From an uncultured Clostridia bacterium (GTDB taxonomy: Bacteria > Bacillota > Clostridia > Lachnospirales > CAG-274), in contig CALWOZ010000004.1 of NCBI GenBank assembly GCA_944383305.1, positions 1 to 64,000 on the forward strand: DNA of 64,000 nt, read 5' to 3'. Numbering within the stretch: the stretch's first letter is position 1; each line of letters opens with the position of its first letter. A program made the position numbers and the translations under genes. This document shows positions 47,914 through 56,359 of the stretch, one piece after another. Under the pieces are notes generated by a model. The model did no database searches and was not told the origin of the DNA. It saw only the letters and a program-made list of their open reading frames with translations.

Positions 47914-48192
47914 ATGGTCTTTCAAGAGGAATTAACAGAAATAAAGGACTATTTAAGGGTCGACTTTGACGATGATGATAGCCTTTTAAACACAATAATA
48001 TTAGCTGGTAAAGAATATATAATAAATGCTATTGGATATGTAGATATGAGTAAAGCTAGTTTTAAAGTTTTATTATATACTATATGTGCTGACCTTTATG
48101 AGAGAAGGTCTTATTTAATTGATAAGGCGATACAAACTAATAAAATAATAAACAGCTTAATATTACAATTACAGCTGGCAAAGGAAGATTAA
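47914..48192 (+). CDS. Head-tail connector protein (gp6-like)
   Basis: 92 residues. LTEIKDYLRVDFDDDDSLLNTIILAGKEYI is the typical start of phage gp6/DUF3199-like connectors. Confidence 0.9.
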   Translation: MVFQEELTEIKDYLRVDFDDDDSLLNTIILAGKEYIINAIGYVDMSKASFKVLLYTICADLYERRSYLIDKAIQTNKIINSLILQLQLAKED

Positions 48193-48193
48193 T

Positions 48194-48523
48194 ATGTTAT
48201 TAGAAAAGTTAGACAAAAAAGTTGAAGTGTATGAAAAGCAAGAAGTAAGAAATGATTTAGGTCAAATAGAATATAAATATTATCTATTAAAAAAGGTGTG
48301 GGCAAATATAATGCCCACCTCTACTAAAGTGTCAAGTTATATAGCAGAAACAGACGTAGCAGAGTACACTTTTAAATTTATTTTAAGAGAAAATAGTATA
48401 AAAAATCTAACTAGAGATATGTATTTTATCTACAAAAATCAAAGGTATAATATAGAATACTTTGTTCCTAATTTTAAAAATAGAGATAGAGTAGAAATTA
48501 TATGTAAATTGGTGGTGAGATAA
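48194..48523 (+). CDS. Head closure protein
   Basis: 109 residues, phage_H_T_join family: KVEVYEKQEVRNDLGQIEY, KKVWANIMPTSTK, AEYTFKFILRENSI and RYNIEYFVPN match this beta-barrel family. It overlaps the next gene. Confidence 0.9.
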   Translation: MLLEKLDKKVEVYEKQEVRNDLGQIEYKYYLLKKVWANIMPTSTKVSSYIAETDVAEYTFKFILRENSIKNLTRDMYFIYKNQRYNIEYFVPNFKNRDRVEIICKLVVR

Positions 48524-48939
48524 TGAGTAATGGACTTTTTGTAACTAATATAACAAATGAATTATTTAAAACAGATGATAAAGACACTTCTAAAGCAATA
48601 AAAAAGTTTTTAAATAAGCAAGGGAATAAGGGTAAAAAAATAACCCTTAATATTGCTAATTCAAAGGTTAAAAAGGTTACAGGTAGATACCATAAAAGTA
48701 TAAAAAAGGGTAAAGTCTATAAAGATGATGATAATATATGGGGTGTTAGGATATATAGCAATGCACCTCATTCCCACCTAATAGAAGATGGACACAATGT
48801 AGTAAGAGGTGGTAAAGTTATAGGAAAAGTAAAAGGTAAAAAAGTATTATCTAAATTTGAAAAAGACTATGCTAAAAAATTTTACAAAGACTGTGAGAAC
48901 CTTGTAGATGAATTATTAGAGGACGGTTTTAGTTGGTAA
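48523..48939 (+). CDS. HK97 gp10-like tail completion protein
   Basis: 138 residues, basic. TGRYHKSIKKGKVY, YSNAPHSHLIEDGH and a C-terminal helix are the family pattern. Confidence 0.88.
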   Translation: MSNGLFVTNITNELFKTDDKDTSKAIKKFLNKQGNKGKKITLNIANSKVKKVTGRYHKSIKKGKVYKDDDNIWGVRIYSNAPHSHLIEDGHNVVRGGKVIGKVKGKKVLSKFEKDYAKKFYKDCENLVDELLEDGFSW

Positions 48940-49361
48940 TGATACAAAAAATTATAAAAGTACTTACAGAAATATTAGAAAATGAATTTACAGGTGTAGA
49001 AGTTTATAGCACAGATATAGAGGCAGGGTATAAATCGCCTTGCTTTTTTATTATGTGTAATAGCGTTAAAACAGAAAAATTAAGTAGTAAAATAGATACT
49101 TTATATATAAATTTAGACGTTTTATATGCTTGTGAAGATAGAAAAATTAATCAAAAAGAGTGTTTTGAAATATCAGAAAAGCTAAGAAATATATTTTTAG
49201 AAAAGCCTATAAAAATAGATGATAATATAGCTTTTCAAATTTTTGAAAATAGTATAGATATAGAGGCTAACTATATATCTATTACCTTTGATATAGAAAT
49301 AAATCTTATAAAAGATACAGAAGAAGATTTAAGCTATATGGAAGATGTAAGTATAAAATAA
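48939..49361 (+). CDS. Tail terminator protein (DUF6838-like)
   Basis: 140 residues. YKSPCFFIMCNS and the alternating C-terminal strands are typical of tail terminators preceding the sheath gene in PBSX-like phages. ATG overlaps the previous stop (TAATG). Confidence 0.75.
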   Translation: MIQKIIKVLTEILENEFTGVEVYSTDIEAGYKSPCFFIMCNSVKTEKLSSKIDTLYINLDVLYACEDRKINQKECFEISEKLRNIFLEKPIKIDDNIAFQIFENSIDIEANYISITFDIEINLIKDTEEDLSYMEDVSIK

Positions 49362-49374
49362 AAGGAGTGATAAA

Positions 49375-50535
49375 ATGGCAATAGGATTACCTAATGTACA
49401 AGTAATATTTAAAGGACTTGCAAATACAGCAGTTGTTAGAAGTAGTAGGGGTGTTGCGTGCCTTATTTTAAAGGACAATACAGGATTAGAGGTATTAGCA
49501 TCTAAAACTAAAAAAGAAAAATCTACAGAAGAAGATATAAAGGTAATGTCTGTTATAGAACAAGATAAGATTGTTAAAGAATACAAAGGCTTTACAGAGG
49601 TAGAAAGTGCAGATTATACAACAGAAAACTATAAAATAATAGAAGATGTATTTTTAACAGACATAGCTAAATTGTTTGTTATAAAAATACCTAATGACAA
49701 GAGTTTTGAGGATATAAAACCTTTTATAAATAGGGAAATAAATTGGATAGCCTATATTGGAGAAACGGCAGACGAACAGAAAAAACTTGCCGACTTTGTA
49801 AAACTTGAAAACAAAACAAGGACAAAGAGATTAAAAGCTATTTGTTATAACTTACAAGAGGCAGCAGCAGATGATATACACATAGTTAATTTTGTTAATG
49901 AAAGTGTTACCAAAGCAGATGGAACAAGTCTTGTAGGTTATAAATATTTAGGTAGGCTTTTAGGTGTTTTAGCAGGTTGTGGAATGGATATGTCTGTTAC
50001 ATATACTATTTTATCCGATTTAAAAGGTGTAGAAGAAATAGGAGACACAGAGGCTATAAATGAGGCTATTGGCAAAGGTAAATTTGTACTTATAAATGAT
50101 GATGATGGTGTACGTATAGCAAGAGGAGTAAACTCATTACAAACAAATGACAAAGAACATACTGAAGATATGAAGTATATTACCATTGTTGAGGCTATGG
50201 ACTTAATGTATGAAGATATTGTCAATACATTTAAACAGGTGTATCTTGGTCAGTTTAAAAACTCTTATGACAATCAAGTTTTATTTATGAGTGCTATTAA
50301 TTCATATTTTAGAGATTTAGCCAAAGAGGAAATATTAGACCCTAATTATAACAATACAACCTTTGTAGATGTGGAAAAGCAACGTGAAATATGGATTAGT
50401 AATGGTAAGGTTGAGGCTCAAAACTGGAGTGACATTGAGGTTAAAAATAACACGTTTAGAACAAATGTGTATTTACAATCTAATGTTAAATTCTTAAATG
50501 CTATGGAAGATTTATTATTTATTGTAAATATGTAA
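49375..50535 (+). CDS. Contractile tail sheath protein
   Basis: 386 residues, XkdK/phage_sheath family: GLPNVQVIFKGLANTAV at the start, RGVNSLQT..KYITIVEAMDLMYEDI and a C-terminal NVYLQSNVKFLNAMEDL. It shows that prophage 2 encodes a contractile (myophage) tail. Confidence 0.93.
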   Translation: MAIGLPNVQVIFKGLANTAVVRSSRGVACLILKDNTGLEVLASKTKKEKSTEEDIKVMSVIEQDKIVKEYKGFTEVESADYTTENYKIIEDVFLTDIAKLFVIKIPNDKSFEDIKPFINREINWIAYIGETADEQKKLADFVKLENKTRTKRLKAICYNLQEAAADDIHIVNFVNESVTKADGTSLVGYKYLGRLLGVLAGCGMDMSVTYTILSDLKGVEEIGDTEAINEAIGKGKFVLINDDDGVRIARGVNSLQTNDKEHTEDMKYITIVEAMDLMYEDIVNTFKQVYLGQFKNSYDNQVLFMSAINSYFRDLAKEEILDPNYNNTTFVDVEKQREIWISNGKVEAQNWSDIEVKNNTFRTNVYLQSNVKFLNAMEDLLFIVNM

Positions 50536-50548
50536 GGGGGTTTAAAAT

Positions 50549-50977
50549 ATGCAAAAATTACGTTCACAAAATGTTATAACTGGTACTTTTGGGTCAGTAT
50601 GGGTAAATGATGAAGAGTGGCTACACGTTACTAAATTTGAGGCAAAGGTAACAGGAGAATTTGAAGATATAAATATGGCTGGTAGACTTGGTGTTGGTAA
50701 AAAATATATGGGTTGGACAGGAGAGGGTACTATTACTGTAAATAAAGTAAATAGTACAGTCACTAAAATGCTTTCAGAGGCTTTTAAAAAAGGGATTATG
50801 CCTGAAATAAAAATAGTTGGTAAGTTAGCAGACCCAAACGTATTAGGTGCTGAACGAGTTGAAATATTAGAGGTAACTTTTAGTGAGTTTATGTTACTTA
50901 ACTTTGAATTAAAAGCAAAAATGGAAGAAGAAATACCTTTTACGTTTGAAGATTATAACTTAATTGATACAATATAG
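50549..50977 (+). CDS. Tail tube protein (XkdM-like)
   Basis: 142 residues. SQNVITGTFGSVWVNDEEW and GEGTITVNKVNSTV are hallmarks of PBSX XkdM-type tube proteins. It lies directly after the sheath. Confidence 0.92.
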   Translation: MQKLRSQNVITGTFGSVWVNDEEWLHVTKFEAKVTGEFEDINMAGRLGVGKKYMGWTGEGTITVNKVNSTVTKMLSEAFKKGIMPEIKIVGKLADPNVLGAERVEILEVTFSEFMLLNFELKAKMEEEIPFTFEDYNLIDTI

Positions 50978-50987
50978 GAGGAATATT

Positions 50988-51377
50988 ATGGGAAAATTAA
51001 CACTTGAGGCTTTATTAGATAGAAAAAGTAAACAGGATAAAATGGGGTTAGCTACATTTAATGTAGCTAGCCTTAATGCCGACATAGAAATAGTAAAAAT
51101 GAAAACTAGAAAACTATGTGAAATAATGGATAAATATGACGTAGAACAGGATAAGATGACCACTAGCTATAATATGATGTGTGAGGTTATTTATAAATGT
51201 GTTCCTATGTTACAGGCAAAGGATTTGAAAGAAACATTAAATGTACCTACACCTTATGAAGTAGTTGGAGAATTATTTAACATTAACGAAATGGGACAAA
51301 TAACAGACTATATTATGGAATTACACGGCATTACAGATAAAAAACAAATGCCTATTGATAATGAAATAAAAAACTAA
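50988..51377 (+). CDS. Tail assembly chaperone, upstream frame (XkdN-like)
   Basis: 129 residues from ATG 50988 (TAGGAGG upstream; an in-frame upstream codon at 50964 has none). The frame ends ATA AAA AAC TAA. The heptamer at 51368-51374 allows a -1 shift into a further 56-codon frame. Confidence 0.82.
   Translation: MGKLTLEALLDRKSKQDKMGLATFNVASLNADIEIVKMKTRKLCEIMDKYDVEQDKMTTSYNMMCEVIYKCVPMLQAKDLKETLNVPTPYEVVGELFNINEMGQITDYIMELHGITDKKQMPIDNEIKN
51368..51374 (+). other. -1 ribosomal frameshift site (AAAAAAC)
   Basis: Classical A AAA AAC slippery heptamer directly before the stop. The -1 frame is open from the slip to 51541. Confidence 0.8.
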
Positions 51378-51541
51378 TAGAAACTGATGGCGAGTTTGCA
51401 ATGTATAGTTATTTTGTAGCAAGGGGTCATCAGTTAGACTATCTATTAAATTTATCTTACACTGAAAAACTATTTTTTATGCAAACTATGGAAAGAGAAC
51501 TAGAAATAGAGGCTAAAAAATGGGGTGCAGATAAAATATAA
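51374..51541 (+). CDS. Tail assembly chaperone, extension reached by -1 frameshift
   Basis: About 55 residues: LIETDGEFAMYSYFVARGHQ, then LNLSYTEKLFFMQTM.., matching the C-terminal part of XkdN-type chaperones (gp14-like). No start codon or ribosome site of its own at the 5' end. Confidence 0.78.
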   Translation, partial: LIETDGEFAMYSYFVARGHQLDYLLNLSYTEKLFFMQTMERELEIEAKKWGADKI

Positions 51542-51574
51542 GTATATAAAGTTTTTAAAGAAAGGAGGTGTTTT

Positions 51575-53737
51575 ATGGCTACAAATAAGGTTATACAAAC
51601 TGTTTTAAGACTAAAAGATAACTTTTCAAAGCCTTTAAAGCAAGCTAAAGAAAATGTAAAAGAGTTTACAAGTGGTGCTAAAAAAAGTCAAGAACAATTT
51701 GCAAAAATAGTAAAAAAGACTGAAAACAGCATAACTAGAGATTTGAAAAAAATTAAAAATCAATTTAAGCAATTAGCAAGAGATATAACAAAATCTTTAG
51801 CTAGTATATCATATCGTGGTTTACAAAAGGGTATGGATATGCTTAAAAAGTTTAGCTTTTTAGGTGGTAGCTTAGGTGTAGCTAGTTTAGGAGCAGGTAT
51901 ATTTGAGGGTATGGACTATGAAAGCTACAGAGTACAATTAATAACTGCTACAAAAGATACCCAAAAAGCTACTCAATTAATGAAAGATGCTATCTCATTT
52001 GCCAATAAAACACCGTTTGAAACAGGGCAAATAATAGAGGCTACTTCAAAATTTGAGAGTATGGGCTTATCGGCTACTAAATGGCTTAGTATAACTGCTG
52101 ATATGGCAGGTTCTACTTCTAAAGATATGATACAAGCAGTTGAGGCAGTTATAGATGCTGTAGCTAGTGGAGAGTTTGAAAGATTAAAAGAGTTTGGACT
52201 TAGCAAAAAAACTTTAGAAGATTTAGATACGTCAGGGCAAGTGTTTAATAATCAAGGGTCAGTTGTAGACCAGTTGGCACTTACAGAACTTTTATTTACT
52301 GAAATGGAAAAACGTTATAAAGGTGGTGCTGAAAGTTTATCTAAAACTACTAAAGGTATGTGGTCCACTGTTACTGGTGTGTTTAAAAACTCTATGGCTA
52401 AAATTGTTGGTGTAACAGACGAGGGAATGGTAAGAGCAGGGTCACTACTTGATAATTTTAGAAAAGTAATAGAAAAAGTGGCCAATAAAATGACGGCTTG
52501 GCAACAAGACGGAACTATTGAAAAAATATCGTCTAAGTTTGATAGTTTTCTATCTAAAGCCAAAGTTGTCTTTGGATATATAAGAGGGTTAATAGACGTT
52601 GTAAAACAAAAGTTTGCAGAGTGGCAGGCAGATGGAACTATTGATAATTTAAAAGAAAAACTTGGCAATATATTTAAAAATTTAATAGATTTTATACCCA
52701 AAGCTATTAGTTTTGTTGGTACTTTTTTAAATAGTTTAAGATGGATACTTCCTGTTATAGCAGGTATAGTAGCAGGTGTTAAAACTTGGGGAATAGTATC
52801 TAACATAACAGAGATAGCAGTAGGTTTATTGGCTAAAAAACAAGCTATATTAAATATAGCTGCTAATGTTTTTAATAAAGCTGCTTGGACTAATCCTTGG
52901 GTTTTAGTTATAGGTCTTATTGTAGGTGCTATTGTACTTTTAATTTTAAATTTTGAAAAAATAAAAAATAAATGTTTAGAATGGTGGAATGTTTTTAAAG
53001 AAAAATATCCTAATATAGCTACAACGCTTATAGCTATTGTAAATATAATAAAAATTATATTTACTAAAGTATGGGAAATTATACAAAAGATAATACCTAT
53101 AATAATAAATGCTATTTCAAGTATAATTGGTGTAATAAGTTCAGTTATAGAAAAAGTTTTTAATTTTATAGTTGGACTTATTGATAAAATATTGTATTCA
53201 GTAGATAGTGTAATTGGTGGTATTAAGTCAATATTTAGTGGTATCATAGACTTTTTTACTGGTATATTTACTGGTGATTGGGAAAAAGCACTTGACGGTT
53301 TAAAAAGTATAACAAAGGGTGTATTTGATGTAATAAAAGGTATATTCTTAACTCCATTTAATTTCTTTTCAAAAGGTATAAACTGGGTTATTGAAAAAAT
53401 AAATAGTTTAAAAATAGATGTACCCGACTGGGTACCAGTAATAGGTGGTAATACTTATAGCTTTAACATACCTACTATCCCAACTGACTTACCAAACTTT
53501 GCAACTGGAACAAGCTATCACAGAGGTGGGTTTGCTATGATTAATGAGGGAGGTCGTGGAGAAATTGTTGACTTACCTAATGGGAGCAAGGTTATACCTG
53601 CTGATAAGTCAGAAAAATTACTTGATAAAACAAATAATCAAGTTAATGTTACTGTCAATATATATAACTCTAATAATGTTGATGAAATTGTAAAAACAAT
53701 AGCATATAAGTTAAAATTAGCTATTGATAATATGTAA
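51575..53737 (+). CDS. Tape measure protein
   Basis: 720 residues. LRLKDNFSKPLKQAKENVKEF at the N-terminus, FETGQIIEATSKFESMGLS, several transmembrane-like stretches (WILPVIAGIVAGV, WVLVIGLIVGAIVLLIL), and the C-terminal ATGTSYHRGGFAMINEGGRGEIV are typical of PBSX-like tape measures. AAAGGAGG lies upstream. Confidence 0.93.
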   Translation: MATNKVIQTVLRLKDNFSKPLKQAKENVKEFTSGAKKSQEQFAKIVKKTENSITRDLKKIKNQFKQLARDITKSLASISYRGLQKGMDMLKKFSFLGGSLGVASLGAGIFEGMDYESYRVQLITATKDTQKATQLMKDAISFANKTPFETGQIIEATSKFESMGLSATKWLSITADMAGSTSKDMIQAVEAVIDAVASGEFERLKEFGLSKKTLEDLDTSGQVFNNQGSVVDQLALTELLFTEMEKRYKGGAESLSKTTKGMWSTVTGVFKNSMAKIVGVTDEGMVRAGSLLDNFRKVIEKVANKMTAWQQDGTIEKISSKFDSFLSKAKVVFGYIRGLIDVVKQKFAEWQADGTIDNLKEKLGNIFKNLIDFIPKAISFVGTFLNSLRWILPVIAGIVAGVKTWGIVSNITEIAVGLLAKKQAILNIAANVFNKAAWTNPWVLVIGLIVGAIVLLILNFEKIKNKCLEWWNVFKEKYPNIATTLIAIVNIIKIIFTKVWEIIQKIIPIIINAISSIIGVISSVIEKVFNFIVGLIDKILYSVDSVIGGIKSIFSGIIDFFTGIFTGDWEKALDGLKSITKGVFDVIKGIFLTPFNFFSKGINWVIEKINSLKIDVPDWVPVIGGNTYSFNIPTIPTDLPNFATGTSYHRGGFAMINEGGRGEIVDLPNGSKVIPADKSEKLLDKTNNQVNVTVNIYNSNNVDEIVKTIAYKLKLAIDNM

Positions 53738-53795
53738 ATGATTTAACAATTTTTAAAAATAATGAATAATTTTTGTATACTTTTGTATAAAGCTA

Positions 53796-53804
53796 TGTTA
53801 TAAT
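53796..53804 (+). promoter_or_regulatory. Extended -10 toxin promoter
   Basis: TGTTATAAT in the gap after the tape measure gene. No clear -35 at standard spacing. Confidence 0.5.
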
Positions 53805-53923
53805 AATGTTGGCTATAAGCTAGGAGTAATTATTGATACTGAATTACTTAACAATTCAGTTGGGTTGTTCCCCTTTAATACGCAATTATCTACAATTGCG
53901 GTAAAGATAAAGGGGGTGATACT

Positions 53924-53995
53924 ATGAAAAAAGTTATTATTACTATAATTTTAACTTTTATTTTTATAGTATTATCTACTGTTAGAGTTTATTAA
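53924..53995 (+). CDS. Very small hydrophobic peptide, type I toxin-like
   Basis: 23 residues, MKKVIITIILTFIFIVLSTV then RVY: one transmembrane helix. The ribosome site AAAGGGGGTG can pair with the leader's CCCCTTTAAT (53876-53885). Convergent antisense promoter at 54115-54143. It interrupts the tail operon between tape measure and the LysM-position gene. Confidence 0.6.
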   Translation: MKKVIITIILTFIFIVLSTVRVY

Positions 53996-54017
53996 TTGTA
54001 ACTTTAATTTTTAGATA

Positions 54018-54108
54018 TAAAAAAGCAACCCTCAGAGTTGGTCGCTCAAGGTTGCTTTAATAAGACAATCAAGGGGAACAACTATTAATCAATAGTTACT
54101 CCTTTTAT
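54018..54108 (-). ncRNA. Candidate antitoxin RNA
   Basis: Transcribed from TTGACA-17-TATAAT on the minus strand and ended by AAAGCAACC/GGTTGCTTT (54022-54058) with a T-run. It starts with AGGAGTAACTATTGAT..AGTTGTTCCCCTT, resembling the toxin leader (AGGAGTAATTATTGAT..GGTTGTTCCCCTT). Its CCCCTT could mask the toxin ribosome site in trans. Confidence 0.55.
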
Positions 54109-54114
54109 ATTATT

Positions 54115-54143
54115 ATTATAAAACTTATTTTTTATACTGTCAA
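54115..54143 (-). promoter_or_regulatory. Antitoxin RNA promoter
   Basis: Minus strand TTGACA, 17 bp, TATAAT (full consensus). Confidence 0.8.
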
Positions 54144-54209
54144 TATAAACTAAAAATAAAATGGATACCTTAGGGTATCTTTTTTTATATTTAAAAGGTG
54201 GTGGTTAAA

Positions 54210-54632
54210 ATAGATATTATTTTTAGTGCTAATAACAATGAACAAGTATTAACGTTACCTATAATACCAGAAACTATGCCAGAATTAGCACAAAGCTATA
54301 AAAATTCGACCTTTGAAAGTATAAACGGAGAATTAAACTTAATAGGAACTAAAGCACTTAGGACTGTATCTTTTTCTTGTTTTTTTCCTACTAAAAAATA
54401 TAGGTTTAACCGACCTAAATCTAATGAAGATGGTTGGGCGTATGTAGCATTTTTTAATAAATATGCTAGTAATAAAATGCCTGTTCGAATGATATTAGTC
54501 GACAATGACAACAGAGAAATATCAAATATGGCTTATACAGTTGAAAGTTTTAACTGTTATGTAGATAAAGTTGGAGATATACAGTATTCTTTAGATTTAA
54601 AGGAATACAGATTTCCTAAAATTAAAAAGTAG
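54210..54632 (+). CDS. XkdP-position tail protein with an apparent ATA start
   Basis: 140 residues from ATA 54210, 8 nt after AAGGTGG. IDIIFSANNNEQVLTLPIIPETMPEL is a typical beginning for this small baseplate-associated protein of PBSX-like phages. In-frame GTG codons at 54198 and 54201 are inside or adjacent to the ribosome site. Confidence 0.78.
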   Translation: MDIIFSANNNEQVLTLPIIPETMPELAQSYKNSTFESINGELNLIGTKALRTVSFSCFFPTKKYRFNRPKSNEDGWAYVAFFNKYASNKMPVRMILVDNDNREISNMAYTVESFNCYVDKVGDIQYSLDLKEYRFPKIKK

Positions 54633-54640
54633 GTGGTATT

Positions 54641-55621
54641 ATATTTAAGTTTTTTATATTAAAAGATAATGAACAATTAGATATATCGGACTTTGTAGGT
54701 AATATAACTTGGAGTGATAGTATTGACACCTTAGGGGTTCAATTAGACTTTGCTATACCAAAGGACAATGCCTACATTAATTTTTTTATAGATTGTGGTG
54801 ATAAAATTTTATTATGTAAAGATGGTAAAACAGTATTTCAAGGCATTATTACAGATAAAAATATTAATGGTCTTTTTGAAGAAAGTTTTACTGCCTTTGA
54901 TTTTGCCTTTTATCTTAATAAATCTAAAATAATAAAGCAATTTAACAATATAAATGGCAGTGGGGCTATATCTAGTATATGTAGTGAACAAGGTATAGTA
55001 TTAGGAGAAGTGCCTAATCTATCTACTAACATAAATCATATTTATTTTGAAAACACAATAGCTGAAATAATAGACGATATATTAGAACAATGTAACAAAG
55101 AAACAGGTAAGATATATTATAAAGAGGTTTTAGAAGACAAATTGTATATTTTTGAAAAAGGCACAAAGACTATAAACCCAACTTATAAAATGGCAGTAAA
55201 TGTGGCTACTATTAATGTATTAGATGAAATAGAGCTAAACTTTTCTAAAGGATATAGTATTGCAGATTTAAAAAACAAGGTAACTATAATTACTCAAAAT
55301 GAAAAAGAGGCAAGAGTTATTGCTACAAAAGAAGATAATAAAAACATAGAAAAATATGGACTATTACACCATATAGAAAGTGTAGATGAAAAAGATATAA
55401 ATCAAGCTACAAATATAGCAGATAATAAACTAAAAGAATTAAATACCATAAAAGAAACATTATCGTTAGAACTTTTAGGAGATATAAACATAAAAGCAGG
55501 CAGGGTATTAAATATTAACAATGAAGATATTGGTATTAGTGGCAAGTTTAACATTATATCAAGTAATCACAGTATTGAAAATGGTGTACATAAAACAAGT
55601 ATTGAGATAGAAAGGTTTTAA
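54641..55621 (+). CDS. XkdQ/YqbQ-like tail hub protein with an apparent ATA start
   Basis: 326 residues. The 123 codons before the first conventional start (GTG 55010) read FKFFILKDNEQLDISDFVGNITWSDSIDTLG.. and look like normal XkdQ N-terminal sequence, with phage codon use and no stops. ATA 54641 lies 4 nt after AGGTGG. The C-terminal part (ELNFSKGYSIADLKNKV.., IKAGRVLNINNEDIGISGKFNI) fits hub/baseplate proteins. It is the strongest case for AUA initiation in this window. Confidence 0.82.
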   Translation: MFKFFILKDNEQLDISDFVGNITWSDSIDTLGVQLDFAIPKDNAYINFFIDCGDKILLCKDGKTVFQGIITDKNINGLFEESFTAFDFAFYLNKSKIIKQFNNINGSGAISSICSEQGIVLGEVPNLSTNINHIYFENTIAEIIDDILEQCNKETGKIYYKEVLEDKLYIFEKGTKTINPTYKMAVNVATINVLDEIELNFSKGYSIADLKNKVTIITQNEKEARVIATKEDNKNIEKYGLLHHIESVDEKDINQATNIADNKLKELNTIKETLSLELLGDINIKAGRVLNINNEDIGISGKFNIISSNHSIENGVHKTSIEIERF

Positions 55622-55622
55622 T

Positions 55623-55901
55623 ATGAGTGATATTAACTATATAGCAAAATTATTTAAAGAACGCAACAATATTAATAAAATAGGTACAGTTATAGGTAAA
55701 ATAGTCGAAGTTATTGAAGAAAAGGACTATGTAAAAATTAGCATATTAAACGGTGCTATACAAAAGGACAAGTTTTATTCTTTAATAGATAAATACACTA
55801 AAGAAGATATAGGAAAACAAGTAATAGTTATTATGACAGAAAATAATCAAGAACTTATTGTACTTGGATATTTTAAAGAGTTTTTACCTTTAAAGGAGTG
55901 A
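55623..55901 (+). CDS. DUF2577 baseplate protein (XkdR-like)
   Basis: 92 residues. IGTVIGKIVEVIEEKDYVKISILNG, then VIVIMTENNQELIVLGYF. Small OB-like protein between XkdQ and XkdS in PBSX-like phages. Confidence 0.8.
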   Translation: MSDINYIAKLFKERNNINKIGTVIGKIVEVIEEKDYVKISILNGAIQKDKFYSLIDKYTKEDIGKQVIVIMTENNQELIVLGYFKEFLPLKE

Positions 55902-55906
55902 TTTTT

Positions 55907-56359
55907 ATGTTTCCTAAAATAAATAATACTATTGTAAATACACAAGATGACAATCCTATAAATTTAGGCAAGTGTTTTAAATTCGACTTTGAAAAAGGTA
56001 GTCATATTATTGTAGACGGTAAATTTGTAGAATGTAATTTTGAAGAGAATATAAAACATTTTATACAAGTTGTTTTAAGAACAAAAAAGGATATATTTAG
56101 GGTATATACAGTAGATGATGAAGAAGATTTTGGACTATCTATATATAACTATATAGGCAATAAAGTATATCATAAAGGATTTATACTTTCTGAGACAAAA
56201 AGAGAAATAACAGAACAGCTTTTAAATCACCCTTTTATAAAAGATGTAGATAATTTTGCATTTGATTTTGAAAATACACTTTTGACTATAAATTTTAATT
56301 GTTACCTAGAAAATAATGAAACTTTAAATATTAATGAGGTGGTAAATATTGAACTTTAA
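55907..56359 (+). CDS. DUF2634 baseplate wedge protein (XkdS-like)
   Basis: 150 residues. The pattern VLRTKKDIFRVYT, FGLSIYNYIG.. ITEQLLNHPFIKDVDNFAF is typical (gp25-like lysozyme fold). ATG 55907 follows AAGGAG. The upstream GTG is too close to it. Confidence 0.88.
   Translation: MFPKINNTIVNTQDDNPINLGKCFKFDFEKGSHIIVDGKFVECNFEENIKHFIQVVLRTKKDIFRVYTVDDEEDFGLSIYNYIGNKVYHKGFILSETKREITEQLLNHPFIKDVDNFAFDFENTLLTINFNCYLENNETLNINEVVNIEL

Noticed and set aside
55010..55621. Independent gene starting at GTG 55010
   Set aside because: No ribosome site there, and the upstream in-frame sequence is coding. Treated as the 3' part of 54641-55621.
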